Below are positions 1 to 6,594 of a stretch of DNA of 9,932 nucleotides, piece after piece. The number at the start of each line of letters is the position of its first letter. Within the stretch, counting starts at the first letter, position 1. The stretch lies in the NCBI GenBank assembly GCA_007117255.1, contig SKGU01000176.1, positions 1 through 9,932 on the forward strand, in the 5' to 3' direction. A program made the translations under genes and the position numbers. This DNA comes from Natronohydrobacter sp. (GTDB lineage: Bacteria > Pseudomonadota > Alphaproteobacteria > Rhodobacterales > Rhodobacteraceae). Under the pieces are notes generated by a model. It was not told the DNA's origin and did no database searches. It saw nothing but the letters and a program-made list of their open reading frames with translations.

Positions 1-305
1 CCGTCGCATTGTCGGACCTGAGCATTGACCGCGAGTCGCGCAACCCCAACAAGCCGGGAACCGACGCGCTGGACGAAAACCGCTCGCTGGACGATGCGGG
101 CGAATGGCTGGTGATGATCGGCGTGTGCACCCACCTTGGTTGTGTGCCGCTCGGCAATGGTGCAGGCGATTTCAACGCTTGGTTCTGCCCTTGCCACGGG
201 TCGCATTACGACACGGCAGGCCGCATCCGTCGCGGGCCAGCGCCCGAAAACATGCATATCCCCGTCGCGTCCTTTATCGACGACACAACCATTCAGCTCG
301 GCTAA
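1..305 (+). CDS. petA: Ubiquinol-cytochrome c reductase Rieske iron-sulfur subunit, C-terminal part (5' end outside window)
   Basis: This is the C-terminal soluble domain of the Rieske [2Fe-2S] subunit of the cytochrome bc1 complex, which takes an electron from ubiquinol at the Qo site and passes it to cytochrome c1 on the periplasmic side. The reading frame is open from base 3, with 100 residues visible; the membrane anchor and Tat-type N-terminus lie upstream. Box I CTHLGC (visible residues 42-47) and box II CPCHGS (62-67) supply the two Cys and two His cluster ligands plus the two disulfide cysteines. The box II Ser and the Tyr of HYD, which raise the midpoint potential in known high-potential Rieske proteins, are present. 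The C-terminus TTIQLG is typical of Rhodobacter-type proteins. The TTG at base 9 is an internal Leu codon, not a start. Cytochrome b follows after 14 bases. The symbol fbcF is also used. Confidence 0.96.
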   Translation, partial: VALSDLSIDRESRNPNKPGTDALDENRSLDDAGEWLVMIGVCTHLGCVPLGNGAGDFNAWFCPCHGSHYDTAGRIRRGPAPENMHIPVASFIDDTTIQLG

Positions 306-319
306 GGGAGTAACGATAT

Positions 320-1672
320 ATGTCTGGTATTCCACACGATCATTACGAGCCGTCGACCAACGCTGAAAAGTGGATCCATCGTCGGTTGCCCATCGTCGGG
401 CTGATCTATGACACGATCATGATCCCCACCCCCAAGAACCTGAACTGGATGTGGATCTGGGGGATTGTGCTGTTTTTCTGCCTTGTGTTGCAGATCGTCA
501 CCGGGATCGTTCTGGTGATGCATTACACGCCTGATGCCAGCATGGCGTTCGCCAGCGTCGAGCATATCATGCGCAACGTCAATGGCGGGCACATGCTGCG
601 CTACCTGCACCAGAACGGCGCGATGCTGTTTTTTGCAGCCGTGTATATCCACATTTTCCGTGGCCTGTATTACGGCAGCTACAAATCCCCGCGTGAAATC
701 ACTTGGATCATCGGCATGTTGATCTATCTGGCCATGATGGCCACAGCCTTCATGGGCTATGTGCTGCCATGGGGTCAGATGTCCTTCTGGGGTGCTACTG
801 TGATCACCGGCCTGTTCGGCGCGATCCCCGGCATCGGTGAGCCGCTGCAGACTTGGCTGCTGGGTGGGCCAGCGGTTGGCAATGCCACGCTGACACGGTT
901 CTTCTCGTTGCACTATCTGCTGCCCTTCGTCATTTTGGGTCTTTCAATCCTGCATGTTTGGGCTTTCCACACCACGGGCAACAACAACCCGACCGGTGTT
1001 GATGTGCGCCGCACGTCCAAGGAAGAAGCTGCGAAAGACACCCTGCCCTTCTGGCCCTACTTCGTGATCAAGGACCTGTTCGCACTGGTGCTGATCCTTG
1101 CAGGCTTCTGGGCACTGGTGGGCTTCATGCCTGGCTATCTGGGCCATGCCGATAACTACATCGAAGCCAACCCGTTGGTCACACCCTCGCATATCGTGCC
1201 GGAATGGTACTTCCTGCCTTTCTACGCGATCCTGCGTGCCTTTACTGCTGACGTCTGGGTCGTGATCGCGGCGAACTGGCTGTCCTTTGGCATCATCGAT
1301 GCCGCCTTCTTCGGGGTTCTGGCGATGTTTGCGTCGATCTTCGTGATGGCGCTGGTGCCCTGGCTGGACACGTCGTCAGTGCGTTCTGGTCGCTACCGCC
1401 CGATGTTCAAATGGTGGTTCTGGTTGCTGGTGGTCGATTTCTTCGTGCTGATGTGGGCAGGTGCCATGCCGGCTGAAGGCATCTACACGACAATCGCTCT
1501 GATCGGTACGGCTTACTGGTTTGCGTATTTCCTGATCATCCTGCCTGTTCTGGGCGTGATCGAGAAACCGCTGCCGCAACCGGCAACCATCGAAGAAGAC
1601 TTCAAGAACAGTCTCAAGAAGAAATCTTCGGGTGGCAATGGCCCCTCGGCAGAGCAAATCCCCGCTGAGTGA
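320..1672 (+). CDS. petB: Cytochrome b subunit of the bc1 complex
   Basis: This is the 450-residue full-length membrane subunit that binds hemes bL and bH and forms the Qo and Qi quinone sites. Bis-His ligands are H97/H198 and H111/H212, exactly the Rhodobacter capsulatus numbering. Qo-site features are the cd region WGQMSFWG (151-158), PEWY (294-297, with E295) and Y302; H217 corresponds to the Qi-site His. Eight hydrophobic helices can be traced, roughly 46-66, 92-117, 130-150, 195-216, 252-272, 318-346, 369-387 and 393-415. The segment after PEWY (about 309-322) carries the extra loop seen in alphaproteobacterial cytochrome b but not in mitochondria. The C-terminus is a hydrophilic Lys/Ser-rich tail. 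The start is ATG with AAGGGAG (304-310) 9 bases upstream. The gene is the single long cytochrome b form, not split as in cyanobacteria. It lies in the petABC operon; fbcB is a synonym. Confidence 0.98.
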   Translation: MSGIPHDHYEPSTNAEKWIHRRLPIVGLIYDTIMIPTPKNLNWMWIWGIVLFFCLVLQIVTGIVLVMHYTPDASMAFASVEHIMRNVNGGHMLRYLHQNGAMLFFAAVYIHIFRGLYYGSYKSPREITWIIGMLIYLAMMATAFMGYVLPWGQMSFWGATVITGLFGAIPGIGEPLQTWLLGGPAVGNATLTRFFSLHYLLPFVILGLSILHVWAFHTTGNNNPTGVDVRRTSKEEAAKDTLPFWPYFVIKDLFALVLILAGFWALVGFMPGYLGHADNYIEANPLVTPSHIVPEWYFLPFYAILRAFTADVWVVIAANWLSFGIIDAAFFGVLAMFASIFVMALVPWLDTSSVRSGRYRPMFKWWFWLLVVDFFVLMWAGAMPAEGIYTTIALIGTAYWFAYFLIILPVLGVIEKPLPQPATIEEDFKNSLKKKSSGGNGPSAEQIPAE

Positions 1673-1692
1673 ACACGGAAAACAGGAGAGAC

Positions 1693-2484
1693 ATGATGTT
1701 CAGAAAACTCGCTGCTTCCGCACTTACGGCGGCAACCCTCGCAGCCACCCCGGCCATATCGGCCGGGGGACTCGGCGAGATCACCGATTACAGCTTTTCG
1801 TTTGAAGGGCCGTTCGGCACATACGACCGCAACCAGCTTCAGCGTGGCTTGCAGGTCTATCACGAAGTCTGTGCGTCCTGCCATGGTCTGGAATATGTAG
1901 CATTCCGCACCCTGAGCGACCGCAACGGCCCGGAACTGCCTGATGACCAGATGCGCGCCTTCGCAGATATGTATGAAATCTGGGATCCGGAATTGCGTGA
2001 CTGGCGTACAGCCACCGGCCCCGACCACTTCCCGGAATCGCAATTCGAGGGTGCACCGGACCTGAGCCTGATGGCAAAAGCCCGTATCGGCTTTGAAGGC
2101 CCTTATGGGCTTGGCTTGAACCAGTTATTCCGTGGCCTGGGCGGGGCGGAGTATATTGCGTCCTTCCTGATGGGCTATACTGGCGAGGAAGAGTTTCAGG
2201 CAGGCTCGATGTTCTATTACAACGCAGCCTATGACGGCTGGGTCTCGATGGCACCGGTGCTGTTTGATGATATGGTCTTCTACGAGGACGGCACTCCTGC
2301 CACCGAAGAACAGATGGCCAAGGATGTCGCCGCGTTCCTGATGTGGACGGCAGAACCCAAGCTGGTGGAACGCAAGCGCGCGGGCTTTGTCGGCGTTATC
2401 TTCCTGTCCGTTCTGGCTGCGCTTCTGTACCTGAGCAACAAGCAGCTTTGGGCCCCGGTGAAACGGGCTGCCAAAGAAGACTGA
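1693..2484 (+). CDS. petC: Cytochrome c1 subunit of the bc1 complex
   Basis: This is the membrane-anchored c-type heme subunit that accepts electrons from the Rieske protein and delivers them to cytochrome c. The protein is 263 residues from ATG 1693. A Sec signal peptide covers about 1-24, probably cleaved after AISA. The heme motif CASCH is at 60-64, PDLS at 122-125, and the likely axial Met is M186 in SMAP. The C-terminal anchor at about 230-247 is followed by a basic cytoplasmic tail. An in-frame GTG at 1669 overlaps the petB stop codon but would put a charged stretch before the signal peptide; ATG 1693 (or the adjacent ATG 1696) follows AGGAG (1684-1688) and is preferred. The only cysteines are the two of the heme motif, so the disulfide known in Rhodobacter capsulatus c1 is absent, as is the insert that carries it. 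This is the last gene of the operon; fbcC is a synonym. Confidence 0.96.
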   Translation: MMFRKLAASALTAATLAATPAISAGGLGEITDYSFSFEGPFGTYDRNQLQRGLQVYHEVCASCHGLEYVAFRTLSDRNGPELPDDQMRAFADMYEIWDPELRDWRTATGPDHFPESQFEGAPDLSLMAKARIGFEGPYGLGLNQLFRGLGGAEYIASFLMGYTGEEEFQAGSMFYYNAAYDGWVSMAPVLFDDMVFYEDGTPATEEQMAKDVAAFLMWTAEPKLVERKRAGFVGVIFLSVLAALLYLSNKQLWAPVKRAAKED

Positions 2485-2506
2485 TCCTGCTGCATCGCAG
2501 TTGGTG

Positions 2507-2533
2507 AAAGCGCGCCCCACCGGGCGCGCTTTT
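2507..2533 (+). terminator. Rho-independent terminator after petC
   Basis: An 11-base stem, AAAGCGCGCCC (2507-2517) pairing with GGGCGCGCTTT (2522-2532), closes a CACC loop and runs into TTTT. It starts 22 bases after the petC stop codon, so it should end the petABC transcript and separate it from the downstream permease. The short T tract (four, then CGCTTTT) is usual for high-GC alphaproteobacteria. Confidence 0.85.
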
Positions 2534-2598
2534 CGCTTTTCAAGGCCCATATTTGCAGATAGCCACGCAGATGGTTCACCTGTGAAGGATCGTATCTC

Positions 2599-3462
2599 AT
2601 GTCCGACAATCTGCGCGGCGCCGTGCTGATGGCGCTGGCCATGGCTGGCTTTGCGCTGGAAGATATGTTCATCAAACTGCTGGCAGATGCCCTGCCGGTC
2701 GGACAGATTCTGTTCATGCTGGGCTTGGGCGGCAGCGTGGCTTTTGCGACCATCGCGCTGCGCAAAGGTCAGGCGATCTATTCCCCTGCCCTGCTGTCAC
2801 GCGCCGTCCTGCTGCGCAATCTGGCCGAAATGGTCGGCACAGTGGGCTTTGTGCTGGGCTTCGTGCTGGCCAGCCTCGCCACGGCCTCAGCCATACTGCA
2901 GGCAGCACCCTTGTTCGTGACCTTGGGCGCAGTCGCGTTCCTGGGCGAAAAAGTCGGCTGGCGACGCTGGAGTGCGATCATCATAGGCTTCTTCGGTGTG
3001 CTTTTGATCGTACGCCCCGGCTTGTCCGGCTTTGAACCCGCAAGCCTGTTTGCGGTTGTCGGCGTTCTGGGTCTGGCCGGGCGCGATCTGGCCACACGCG
3101 TGGTGCCCCGCAGCATCTCCAGCTATCAGATTTCCGCCTGGGCTTTTGCCATGATGCTGCCCTCAGGCCTGTTCCTGATGGGCGTCATGGGTGAAGCCCC
3201 GGTCATGCCCGACCTGAAACAGACCGCTGCTATTCTGGCCGCACTTGGCATCGGTGTGCTGGCTTATTATGCAATTGTTGCGGCCATGCGCGTGGGCGAA
3301 TTGTCTTTCGTGACCCCGTTTCGCTACACCAGAATGCTGTTTGCTCTGGTGATCGCCATTCTGGTGTTCGGCGAACGCCCCGATGCTTTGACGCTGATCG
3401 GCGCGGCAATCATCGTGGCAGCCGGGTTGTTCACACTATGGCGCGAGAAACAAGCAGCCTAG
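2599..3462 (+). CDS. DMT superfamily permease (two EamA domains), substrate unknown
   Basis: This is an inner-membrane protein of 287 residues, the usual size of 10-helix drug/metabolite transporters built from two EamA repeats. Repeat 1 spans about residues 6-138 and ends in the family hallmark LGEKVGWRRW followed by a hydrophobic helix ending VRPG. Repeat 2 spans about 150-280 and ends in the parallel segment FGERPDALTLIGAAIIVAAG. Most of the rest is hydrophobic, with no periplasmic domain. Family members export or import amino acids, nucleotides, SAM, carboxylates or drugs; nothing here decides between these. The start ATG follows GAAGGA (2584-2589) by 9 bases. The gene lies after the petC terminator, so it needs its own promoter, which I could not place convincingly. 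No terminator separates it from eno 63 bases on, so read-through into eno is possible. Confidence 0.9.
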   Translation: MSDNLRGAVLMALAMAGFALEDMFIKLLADALPVGQILFMLGLGGSVAFATIALRKGQAIYSPALLSRAVLLRNLAEMVGTVGFVLGFVLASLATASAILQAAPLFVTLGAVAFLGEKVGWRRWSAIIIGFFGVLLIVRPGLSGFEPASLFAVVGVLGLAGRDLATRVVPRSISSYQISAWAFAMMLPSGLFLMGVMGEAPVMPDLKQTAAILAALGIGVLAYYAIVAAMRVGELSFVTPFRYTRMLFALVIAILVFGERPDALTLIGAAIIVAAGLFTLWREKQAA

Positions 3463-3525
3463 AATCTGCGCCAGAGTGTCGCTATAGGTGTCTCCAACGT
3501 CATCTGCGTGAATAGGGAACGCCAT

Positions 3526-4800
3526 ATGAGCACGATTATCGATATTGTAGGCCGCGAGATTCTGGACAGCCGGGGCAACCCGACTGTGGAAGTGGATGTC
3601 ATCCTTGAAGACGGCACCATGGGCCGCGCGGCCGTGCCCTCTGGCGCGTCAACCGGTGCACATGAAGCCGTTGAAAAGCGCGATGGTGACAAGGCGCGCT
3701 ACATGGGCAAAGGCGTGCTGGAGGCCGTGGCGGCCGTGAATGGCGAGCTGGCCGAAGCACTGGTCGGCTTTGACGCGACCGAACAGGTTGCCATCGACGC
3801 CGCCATGATGGAACTGGACGGCACCCCCAACAAGGGCCGGCTTGGCGCAAACGCTATTCTGGGCGTGTCGATGGCCGTGGCCAAAGCGGCAGCCGACTAC
3901 ACAGGCCAGCCACTGTTTCGCTATATCGGCGGCACATCCGCGCGTACCTTGCCTGTGCCGATGATGAATATCATCAATGGCGGCGAGCATGCCGACAACC
4001 CGATTGATATTCAGGAATTCATGATCATGCCCGTGGCCGCCACCTCGATCCGCGAGGCGGTGCGCATGGGGTCGGAAGTCTTTCACACGCTGAAGAAAGA
4101 ACTCTCCAGCGCGGGCCTGTCCACCGGAATCGGTGACGAGGGCGGCTTTGCGCCCAACCTCTCCTCGACCCGCGATGCGCTGGATTTCATCCTGAAAGCC
4201 ATTGAAAAGGCTGGCTATAAACCCGGCGAAGACATCTATCTGGCACTCGATTGCGCCGCGACGGAATACTACCGCGACGGAAAATACCACATGGCAGGCG
4301 AAGGCGCAGTCATGACCCGCGACGAGAACGCGGCCTATCTTATGGCGCTGGTCAAGGATTATCCGATCATCTCGATCGAAGATGGCATGGCCGAAGATGA
4401 CTGGGACGGATGGGCCAAACTGACCACACTGATGGGCGACAAATGCCAGTTGGTCGGCGATGATCTCTTCGTGACCAACCCCGCGCGTCTGGCCGACGGG
4501 ATCGAGAAAGGCTGCGGAAATTCCTTGCTGGTCAAGGTCAACCAGATCGGCACGTTGACCGAAACGCTGGCAGCCGTGGACATGGCCCATAGGGCCCGCA
4601 TGACCTGCGTGATGTCGCACCGTTCAGGCGAGACCGAAGATGCCACGATTGCCGATCTGGCAGTTGCGACGAATTGCGGGCAGATCAAGACCGGTTCGCT
4701 GGCGCGCTCGGACCGGCTGGCGAAGTATAACCAATTGATCCGCATCGAGGAAATGCTGGGTGAGACTGCTATCTATGCAGGGCGCTCAATCCTGCGCTAA
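3526..4800 (+). CDS. eno: Enolase (phosphopyruvate hydratase)
   Basis: This is the cytoplasmic glycolytic and gluconeogenic enzyme that interconverts 2-phosphoglycerate and phosphoenolpyruvate, using Mg2+. The protein is 424 residues, the normal bacterial length. Visible family elements are the N-terminal REILDSRGNPT (10-20), catalytic loop SGASTG (39-44), H155 in GGEHADN, E164 in QEF, the proton-donor loop GDEGGFAPN (203-211, E205), Mg ligands D242, E285 (IEDG) and D312 (GDDLF), the general base K337 within the signature LLVKVNQIGTLTET (334-347), SHRSGETED (364-372) and K388. All key residues are present. The start chosen is ATG 3526 with AGGGA (3514-3518) 7 bases upstream; an in-frame GTG at 3508 would add MNRERH, which is not family-like and lacks a ribosome binding site. 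A strong terminator follows. Confidence 0.98.
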   Translation: MSTIIDIVGREILDSRGNPTVEVDVILEDGTMGRAAVPSGASTGAHEAVEKRDGDKARYMGKGVLEAVAAVNGELAEALVGFDATEQVAIDAAMMELDGTPNKGRLGANAILGVSMAVAKAAADYTGQPLFRYIGGTSARTLPVPMMNIINGGEHADNPIDIQEFMIMPVAATSIREAVRMGSEVFHTLKKELSSAGLSTGIGDEGGFAPNLSSTRDALDFILKAIEKAGYKPGEDIYLALDCAATEYYRDGKYHMAGEGAVMTRDENAAYLMALVKDYPIISIEDGMAEDDWDGWAKLTTLMGDKCQLVGDDLFVTNPARLADGIEKGCGNSLLVKVNQIGTLTETLAAVDMAHRARMTCVMSHRSGETEDATIADLAVATNCGQIKTGSLARSDRLAKYNQLIRIEEMLGETAIYAGRSILR

Positions 4801-4820
4801 GCCGGATCATGACGCCAGAA

Positions 4821-4854
4821 AAGCCGCCCGCATGCAATATGCGGGCGGTTTTTT
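4821..4854 (+). terminator. Rho-independent terminator after eno
   Basis: A perfect 10-base stem, CCGCCCGCAT (4824-4833) with ATGCGGGCGG (4839-4848), closes a GCAAT loop and is followed by six T residues (4849-4854). The flanking AAG and TTT can extend the stem by three further pairs, one of them G-U. It begins 20 bases after the eno stop codon and is the clearest terminator in the window. Confidence 0.93.
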
Positions 4855-4863
4855 CATGGTTCA

Positions 4864-4918
4864 TTAACTTGCGTTTCACTCTCTGTGTACAGGCTCACGC
4901 TGGTTAGCATTTTGTTAG
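4864..4918 (+). promoter_or_regulatory. Possible CtrA-type binding sites upstream of the small unknown gene
   Basis: Two imperfect pairs resemble the alphaproteobacterial CtrA consensus TTAA-N7-TTAA: TTAA-N7-TTCA at 4864-4878 and TTAG-N7-TTAG at 4904-4918. The second ends 59 bases before the ATG at 4978. The surrounding stretch is visibly richer in A and T than the genes on either side, as promoters in GC-rich genomes often are. Each site departs from consensus, so this is an inference by pattern only; no sigma70 -35/-10 pair could be placed with confidence. Confidence 0.28.
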
Positions 4919-4977
4919 GATTCCAGTGGCATCCTCGAAAGGTCGGGGTCTCTGTCGTAAAGATGGAAAGGGACAAA

Positions 4978-5454
4978 ATGTCAGGCTTACCAATCATATC
5001 ACCGCTCAACAGCGTGCCGGTATCGATACGCGATAACGTGGCCTCCGTAGTGCCGACCCCACCGCAAGGCACCGCTGCGGTGGTCAAAACCATGACCGCC
5101 AACGCTGTACAACAAGCCCGCGCGCTTGACACAACTGATGCTGCAGCCCGGAAATCATTGCCATTGGCACATGAAAAGCGCGGGCGTCTTGTAGGGCCAC
5201 CTCCAACTTTTGAAATCAATGTGCTTCAGCATTTGCAGGAAACACGCATGTTGCCGGATGAACCGGCACCCGGCACAGAAGCAAATGCTGCCCCGGTCAC
5301 ACCCGCCACAATTAGCGCTGCGCCAGATGACAACACAGGTGACGATACTACAGCGACAGCGAGTACCGCGCCGAACTCTGCATATCAGGTGCAAGGGCAG
5401 ATAGACGCGCCTGCGACCACGTCACAGGCACCGTCAATGAATATCAGCCTGTAA
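4978..5454 (+). CDS. Small Ala/Pro/Thr-rich protein of unknown function
   Basis: I do not recognise this gene. From ATG 4978 it encodes 158 residues. The chosen start follows GGAAAGGGA (4965-4973 region) by 4 bases; ATG 4963 or GTG 4885 are in-frame alternatives, but the longest form reads across the probable promoter. The protein has no Cys or Trp, no signal peptide and no membrane segment. The N-terminus (1-55) is low-complexity with Pro, Val and Ala; residues about 57-95 are different, with basic and amphipathic character (KSLPLAHEKRGR, then GPPPTFEINVLQHLQETR); residues 96-158 are an acidic Ala/Thr/Pro/Asp tail likely to be disordered. The layout suggests a short binding or helix-forming motif in a disordered chain. 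It stands alone between the eno terminator and the convergent rml operon. The frame is open for over 470 bases and has a plausible ribosome binding site, so it is probably real. Confidence 0.65.
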   Translation: MSGLPIISPLNSVPVSIRDNVASVVPTPPQGTAAVVKTMTANAVQQARALDTTDAAARKSLPLAHEKRGRLVGPPPTFEINVLQHLQETRMLPDEPAPGTEANAAPVTPATISAAPDDNTGDDTTATASTAPNSAYQVQGQIDAPATTSQAPSMNISL

Positions 5455-5721
5455 ACGACGGCGCCGCCCAACAACAGGGTCAGCGACGACAAACCACCAC
5501 ACATCATGATGCAAGCTGCATATAGCTGAAAATGCAAGACACTGAGCGCATCTCCGTCCCGCCCCCATCAGGTGCATTTTGCGCAATGGTGATCGTAGAA
5601 GTTCCACATTGAGACGCTCTGCAAAACACTGAGAACCCGCTCAGATGGATGACGTATCACATATCACCAATGCAACAGCGCGAATTGCACTGATACTCTG
5701 CGGCAAGGCTTGTGGGGCGCT
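5455..5721. other. Convergent intergenic spacer without recognisable content
   Basis: This spacer separates the 3' ends of the small unknown gene and rmlA. I find no coding frame with a ribosome binding site, no tRNA, and no GC-rich hairpin with a T tract on either strand. Small dyads such as ATGCA-AGC-TGCAT (5509-5521) and TGCAA/TTGCA near 5672-5692 are only 5 bases per arm and are expected by chance. Base composition is somewhat less GC-rich than the genes. Confidence 0.6.
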
Positions 5722-6594
5722 TCAAGCTTTCAGGGAATTCAGATAGGCACCATAGCGGGTCTTGTGAAAAATCGCGGCACGCGCCCGCAGTGCGGCTGCA
5801 TCAATCCACCCCTGTTGATATGCAATCTCGTCCGGCGAACCGATTTGCAGACCTTGGCGTTGTTCCAGCGTGCGTACGAAATTGCCAGCATCCAGCAGGC
5901 TTTCATGCGTGCCGGTATCCAGCCAGGCATAGCCGCGTCCCATCGGCTCAACCGATAGCGTGCCTTCCGCCAGATACATTTCCAGAAGGCTTGTGATTTC
6001 CAGCTCACCCCGCGACGAAGGCACCACCTGCGCGGCTTTCTGAGGGGCGGTGCCATCCAGACAGTAAAGGCCCGTCACCGCGTAATTCGACGGTGGCACG
6101 GCAGGTTTCTCGATGATCGCGCGCACCCGCCCAGTGCCATCAAAATCAACGACACCGTAACGTTCAGGGTCGGCCACACGGTAGCCGAACACGGTTGCGC
6201 CCTGTGTCTTTTCGTCAGCACGCGCCAGCAACTGCGGCAATCCATGGCCGAAGAAGATATTGTCTCCCAAGACCATAAGCGAGGGTGCACCTTCCAGAAA
6301 TTCCTCGGCCAGCAGATAAGCTTGCGCCAACCCCTCAGGGCGCGCCTGCACGATCCACTCGAAGCGCAAGCCCCATTGACTGCCATCCCCCATCAGGCGC
6401 TGAAACTGCGATTGATCCTCTGGCGTCGTGATGATTGCGATTTCGCGAATGCCAGCCAACATCAGGGCTGACAACGGATAATAGATCATCGGCTTGTCGT
6501 AGACTGGCAGCAACTGTTTGCTGATCCCGATTGTGATCGGATAGAGCCGTGTGCCCGATCCACCTGCCAGAATAATACCTTTGCGCGCGTTCAT
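5722..6594 (-). CDS. rmlA: Glucose-1-phosphate thymidylyltransferase (dTDP-glucose pyrophosphorylase)
   Basis: This enzyme catalyses step 1 of dTDP-L-rhamnose synthesis: glucose-1-phosphate plus dTTP gives dTDP-glucose and pyrophosphate. The protein is 290 residues, close to the usual 290-293. The nucleotide-binding start GGSGTRLYP (11-19) and KQLLPVYDKPM (26-36), the metal Asp in GDNIFFGHG (D111), PERYGVVDFD (143-152), EKP (162-164), NYAVTGLY (170-177), RGELEIT (195-201) and the second metal Asp in WLDTGTHESL (D226) are all present. After RGELEIT the sequence is SLLEMYL rather than the common D-x-N-x-x-Y-L; this does not touch a known catalytic residue. The start at 6594 overlaps the rmlD stop codon as ATGA, with GAAAGG (6606-6601) as ribosome binding site; a longer in-frame start at 6642 would sit inside rmlD and add residues foreign to the family. 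It is the last gene of rmlCBDA; rfbA is a synonym. Confidence 0.96.
   Translation of the reverse strand: MNARKGIILAGGSGTRLYPITIGISKQLLPVYDKPMIYYPLSALMLAGIREIAIITTPEDQSQFQRLMGDGSQWGLRFEWIVQARPEGLAQAYLLAEEFLEGAPSLMVLGDNIFFGHGLPQLLARADEKTQGATVFGYRVADPERYGVVDFDGTGRVRAIIEKPAVPPSNYAVTGLYCLDGTAPQKAAQVVPSSRGELEITSLLEMYLAEGTLSVEPMGRGYAWLDTGTHESLLDAGNFVRTLEQRQGLQIGSPDEIAYQQGWIDAAALRARAAIFHKTRYGAYLNSLKA

Noticed and set aside
302..913. 203-codon open frame on the - strand over the start of cytochrome b
   Set aside because: It lies opposite a conserved membrane protein gene, and its Gln/His/Asp-rich content is what reverse-complemented hydrophobic codons give.
1669..1692. GTG start for cytochrome c1 overlapping the petB stop codon
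   Set aside because: It would place MNTENRRD before the signal peptide and has no ribosome binding site, whereas AGGAG precedes the ATG codons at 1693/1696.
3476..3492. GTGTCGC upstream of eno, identical to one arm of the rmlC dyad, plus a second GTGTC 12 bases on
   Set aside because: Only one 7-base arm is present, with no inverted partner. A 7-base match in roughly 10 kb of GC-rich DNA is expected by chance.
3649..4620. 323-codon open frame on the - strand inside eno
   Set aside because: It is a shadow frame antisense to enolase; it is rich in His, Gly and Asp, has no plausible ribosome binding site or domain, and eno itself is fully conserved.
4885..4977. Longer N-terminus for the small unknown protein from GTG 4885
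   Set aside because: The extension runs through the AT-rich upstream region with the CtrA-like site and has no ribosome binding site; ATG 4978 has one.
5509..5521. ATGCA-AGC-TGCAT hairpin as a terminator or small RNA element
   Set aside because: The stem is 5 bases, AT-containing and without a T tract, so it is too weak to support a call.
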